Below, piece after piece: positions 61,759 to 64,000 of a stretch of DNA of 64,000 bases. Below the pieces are notes generated by a model, which searched no databases, had not been told where the DNA came from, and worked only from the letters and a program-made list of their open reading frames with translations. Source of the stretch: Peptidiphaga gingivicola (GTDB lineage: Bacteria > Actinomycetota > Actinomycetes > Actinomycetales > Actinomycetaceae); the NCBI RefSeq assembly GCF_001652275.1, contig NZ_LVZK01000001.1:1798001-1862000 (forward strand), in the 5' to 3' direction. Position 1 is the first letter of the stretch. Every line of letters starts with the position of its first letter. Made by a program: the position numbers and the translations under genes.

Positions 61759-61775
61759 CGCCCCGCATCGGGGCG
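61759..61775 (-). terminator. Hairpin after XRE regulator gene
   Basis: CGCCCCG, CAT, CGGGGCG: 7-bp GC stem, 11 bp beyond the stop codon on the minus strand; no T-run. Confidence 0.45.
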
Positions 61776-61786
61776 TCCGCCGCGGG

Positions 61787-62086
61787 CTAAAGGGTTTCGC
61801 CCGCCTCCACTTGCTCTTGGAACGTCTCGGAGGCGGCAAGGAGGAGGTCCTCGACGGGGAGCTCGAGGGCGTTGGCAAGCCTGAACAACGTGAAAAGTCG
61901 GGGATTGACGGCTTTGTTCGAACGCCGATCGGACCTGGCACTCTCCATTAGTTGATAGTGGTTTCTATCAATGTCGGCACGCAGCGCCACCTGTTCCTGA
62001 GACAGTCCGAGCTCTTTCCGCCTGGCTCGGATCGTCATGGCGAATATGTTTGCAAGTTGGCGCTCTAACGGCGAAGAATCGGGCAT
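61787..62086 (-). CDS. XRE-family helix-turn-helix regulator
   Basis: 99 residues, essentially one Cro/C1-type HTH domain: IRARRKELGLSQEQVALRADIDRNHYQLMESARS, then PRLFTLFRLANALELPVEDLLLAA. No ligand domain. Located between trmL and the TrmH-family gene without toxin-like partner on either side, so a lone regulator is likeliest. The target is unknown. Confidence 0.85.
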   Translation of the reverse strand: MPDSSPLERQLANIFAMTIRARRKELGLSQEQVALRADIDRNHYQLMESARSDRRSNKAVNPRLFTLFRLANALELPVEDLLLAASETFQEQVEAGETL

Positions 62087-62118
62087 ATCCCAACTTTTGC
62101 CGTGTAATCAACGCTTTA

Positions 62119-62970
62119 CTACGGTGTATGCACGGTACGTAGCTCCCAGCACGCAACGGCCATCGCAGCTGCTACATTAAGCGAGTCGACGTCGCCAGCC
62201 ATCGGAATGACGACCGAATGGTCGACCGCGGCGATCGTCGAGTCGCGAAGGCCGTCCCCTTCGGCCCCGAGAATGATCGCAATTTTGGAGTCCTTCGCCG
62301 AGCACACCTCAAGGCGGGAGAACGCATCGAGGGCGACGGCGTCGTCCGTCAACGCCAGCGCAGCCGTTGTATAGCCACATTCAGAAAGCATTTTCGCGCT
62401 TCGAGGCCAGCCGTCGATTCTGGTCCAGGGAACCTGGAAGACGGTTCCCATAGAAACCCGAACCGACCGCCTGTAAAGGGGGTCTGCACAATCTGATGTG
62501 ACGAACACTGCATCGACGCCAAGCGCTGCAGCCGAACGGAAGATCGCTCCCACGTTGGTGTGATCGACCAGGTTTTCGAGTACGACGATCCGCGCGGGGC
62601 CCGATCCCACGGCCTCGAGCATCGCTCGAGGGTCGGCCAAGGCGGGGCGATTCATGGCGGCTATCGCTCCGCGGTGAAGGTGAAACCCGGCAATCTCCTG
62701 GAGCTTCTCCTCGTCGCACACGTACACGGGGATGTCGCCTCCCTCGCCGTCCCCGCCGGCCTTCGTCAACGAAGGGGCGAGATCGGCGAGCCACCGCTCG
62801 TCGGCCAAAACCGAACGCGGTCTGTGGCCTGCGGCTATCGCCCGTTGGATGACTTTCGACGACTCGGCCATATACAGGCCGTTCTCCGTCTCAAGCTTCT
62901 TTCGAAGGGCCACGTCGGTCAGCCTGACGTAATCCGACAGGCGATCGTCGTGGATGTCGGTAATTGGCAC
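62119..62970 (-). CDS. TrmH/SpoU-family RNA 2'-O-methyltransferase
   Basis: 283 residues from the GTG at 62970. N-terminal RNA-binding part (ESSKVIQRAIAAGHRPRSVLADERW), then the SPOUT domain with IVVLENLVDHTNVGAIFRSAAALGVDAVFVTSDCADPLYRRSVRVSMGTVFQVPW (motif 1), IILGAEGDGL (motif 2) and VVIPMAGDVDSLNVAAAMAVACWEL (motif 3). rRNA or tRNA target not predictable. The start is uncertain: no Shine-Dalgarno precedes either GTG at 62970/62976, and the first recognisable family segment is DYVRLTDVALRKKLE. Confidence 0.88.
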   Translation of the reverse strand: MPITDIHDDRLSDYVRLTDVALRKKLETENGLYMAESSKVIQRAIAAGHRPRSVLADERWLADLAPSLTKAGGDGEGGDIPVYVCDEEKLQEIAGFHLHRGAIAAMNRPALADPRAMLEAVGSGPARIVVLENLVDHTNVGAIFRSAAALGVDAVFVTSDCADPLYRRSVRVSMGTVFQVPWTRIDGWPRSAKMLSECGYTTAALALTDDAVALDAFSRLEVCSAKDSKIAIILGAEGDGLRDSTIAAVDHSVVIPMAGDVDSLNVAAAMAVACWELRTVHTP

Positions 62971-63374
62971 TAACACAGAACAAGAGTGCCATAAACAACG
63001 CCATCGCACGCGCCAAAGAGCGTCTATCGACGCATATGTGCCACCAAGCATTCCGTGCATGCACGGAAACGATAGGTTGTATTCGCGACCGTAATGACGC
63101 GCATCGTCGTCTCTCACGAAGCACCGGAAACATTGACGCAAACGTAAATATAGCCAAACTCTTATTAAGACGTCGGTTCCGTAACAATTGAACGCAGGCC
63201 TCACAATCTGTACGCCCCGATCTCGCATGCGCCGCAGGACGAGCCCACCCACGCCGGAATCGATCGCGGAGAGCGTTGCAATTGCCGCTGGGATTTGAAC
63301 CGATCCCGCACATCTGGAACGGAGCGCGCCACCCGAAGGGACGACGACGTTTGCACTCTGCCACGCGCATGCAA
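62971..63374. other. Gap without recognisable gene
   Basis: No gene is supported. On the minus strand a TATATT at about 63150 could be a -10 element for the methyltransferase. At 63284-63306 there is a tRNA T-arm-like GGTTCAAATCCC, but no complete tRNA can be folded. Confidence 0.4.
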
Positions 63375-63413
63375 AGCGGGGCGCGAACGGCCGTTCTCCG
63401 CTCGCGCCCCGCT
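63375..63413 (-). terminator. Terminator-like hairpin of the SPFH gene
   Basis: 12-bp arms (63375-63386, 63402-63413) around a 15-nt loop, about 50 bp beyond the stop codon on the minus strand, with a short T stretch after it. Confidence 0.6.
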
Positions 63414-63464
63414 CCCAGGGTTCAGCGCCCCAAAGGCGCCTGGCCCGTCAGGGGTTCTCAAGCA

Positions 63465-64000
63465 TCACTGACCCACAGGGGGCGTTCCGTTTCCGTTGGG
63501 GCCCTCTTGGTCGAAGCTTCGGAACTCCGGCGGCGCAGGCGGCGTGGGCCTCTGTCCTATCTCCGCGTCCGGGTCGAAATGGCGCCCGGACTGGCGCCCC
63601 GAGGTCTCGGCCTCGTCGATGGCGACGTCGGCGGCGCCCTTGGCGTCGGCCAGAGCGTCGTCGATGTCGGGCAGCGCCGTGGCAGCCAGGGCGTCGGCGA
63701 TCTTTCCGGTGCCGTCGAAATCGACTCCCGATTCGCCGTCGCCGCCGTGGCCCCCGAAGCCCTTGGCGACCGCGTTGAGGGCGGCCGTCATCTCCGTCGG
63801 GACGATCCACAGCTTCGAAGACGAGGAGTTGGCGATCTGCGGAAGGGTCTTGATGTACTCGTAGGAGAGGAGCTTGGGATCGACGTTTCCGCGGTGGATG
63901 GCGTCGAAAACCTGGAGGATGGCTCGCGCCTCGCCCTGTGCCCTCAGAATCGTCGACTGGGCCTGGCCCTCTGCCCTGAGGATCGCGGACTGCTTCTCGC
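63465..64000 (-). CDS. SPFH/band-7 domain protein, C-terminal part (cut by window end)
   Basis: 178 complete codons are visible; the N-terminus lies beyond base 64000. The visible part is the long helix after a band-7 domain (EKQSAILRAEGQAQSTILRA, QGEARAILQVFDAIHRGNVD) followed by LLSYEYIKTLPQIANSSSSKLWIVPTEM, the stomatin/QmcA pattern, and a Gly/Asp/Pro-rich tail ending NGTPPVGQ. Such proteins form oligomeric membrane scaffolds and often pair with an NfeD protein, which is not visible here. Partial because of the window edge, not broken. Confidence 0.88.
   Translation of the reverse strand, partial: EKQSAILRAEGQAQSTILRAQGEARAILQVFDAIHRGNVDPKLLSYEYIKTLPQIANSSSSKLWIVPTEMTAALNAVAKGFGGHGGDGESGVDFDGTGKIADALAATALPDIDDALADAKGAADVAIDEAETSGRQSGRHFDPDAEIGQRPTPPAPPEFRSFDQEGPNGNGTPPVGQ

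Noticed and set aside
61787-62086. XRE regulator as antitoxin of a toxin-antitoxin pair
   Set aside because: Neither neighbour (TrmL, TrmH-family methyltransferase) is toxin-like, and no small partner frame with toxin motifs is adjacent.
63284-63306. tRNA-like T-arm on the minus strand (GGTTCAAATCCC)
   Set aside because: The T-stem does not pair properly and no matching acceptor, D-arm or anticodon arm is found 60-80 bases upstream; I treat it as chance or an unprovable remnant.

Overview
The window looks like chromosome of a G+C-rich actinobacterium, most likely an Actinomycetales / Actinomycetaceae-type organism. The evidence is a complete pupylation system (Pup, PafA, Dop, Mpa/ARC), a cyanobacterial/actinobacterial-type SOS mutasome (imuA'-imuB-dnaE2) behind an actinobacterial LexA box, an ANTAR response regulator of the PdtaR type, and a polA / rpsA / pyk / lgt / trpABCE neighbourhood that resembles the mycobacterial one. 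I see no transposases, phage genes or CRISPR arrays. The taxonomic statement is inference from gene content.

Layout. 1-316: the end of an aldo/keto reductase. 535-11407: a purine-ureide (allantoin) catabolic locus: hydroxypyruvate isomerase, glyoxylate carboligase, a DUF3830 protein, an aspartate/ornithine-carbamoyltransferase-family enzyme and allantoinase (minus strand), a divergent IclR regulator, two NCS1 permeases and an Asp/Glu/hydantoin racemase. The same 15-bp box TTCCACGATGCGGAA lies about 70 bp upstream of both the allantoinase operon and the second permease operon, and probably is the IclR operator. 11615-19731: housekeeping genes (rpsA, methyltransferase, polA, thioesterase, pdtaR-like, tRNA-Leu(CAA), pyk). 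19870-25493: lgt and trpA/B/C/E, tightly packed. 25667-32735: FKBP lipoprotein, pafA, pup, dop, mpa/ARC and trmI, without 20S proteasome genes. 32789-36846: RecB-like nuclease, HAD hydrolase, uppP, an aldo/keto reductase homologue lacking its catalytic residues, and an acidic protein.

37350-47973: three tandem secreted subtilisin-like (S8) proteases, each closed by a strong hairpin; they share near-identical DNA blocks that alternate with divergent cassettes. 48068-51177: M3 peptidase and a secreted GH16 glycosidase. 51178-52141: an AT-rich gap and a probable small RNA with an anti-Shine-Dalgarno-like loop and a strong terminator. 52142-53598: cupin and an unusual GNAT + MazG-like fusion. 53767-64000: tRNA-Leu(GAG), an unidentified protein, the SOS mutasome with its LexA box, trmL, an XRE regulator, a TrmH-family methyltransferase, and the end of an SPFH/band-7 protein cut by the window.

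How it works together. The first 11 kb should import allantoin, interconvert its enantiomers, open the ring and route the glyoxylate formed through tartronate semialdehyde. The allantoate and ureidoglycolate steps are not encoded here, and the carbamoyltransferase is the obvious candidate for an unconventional step. The protease block is the most accessory-looking region and suggests a host- or protein-rich niche.
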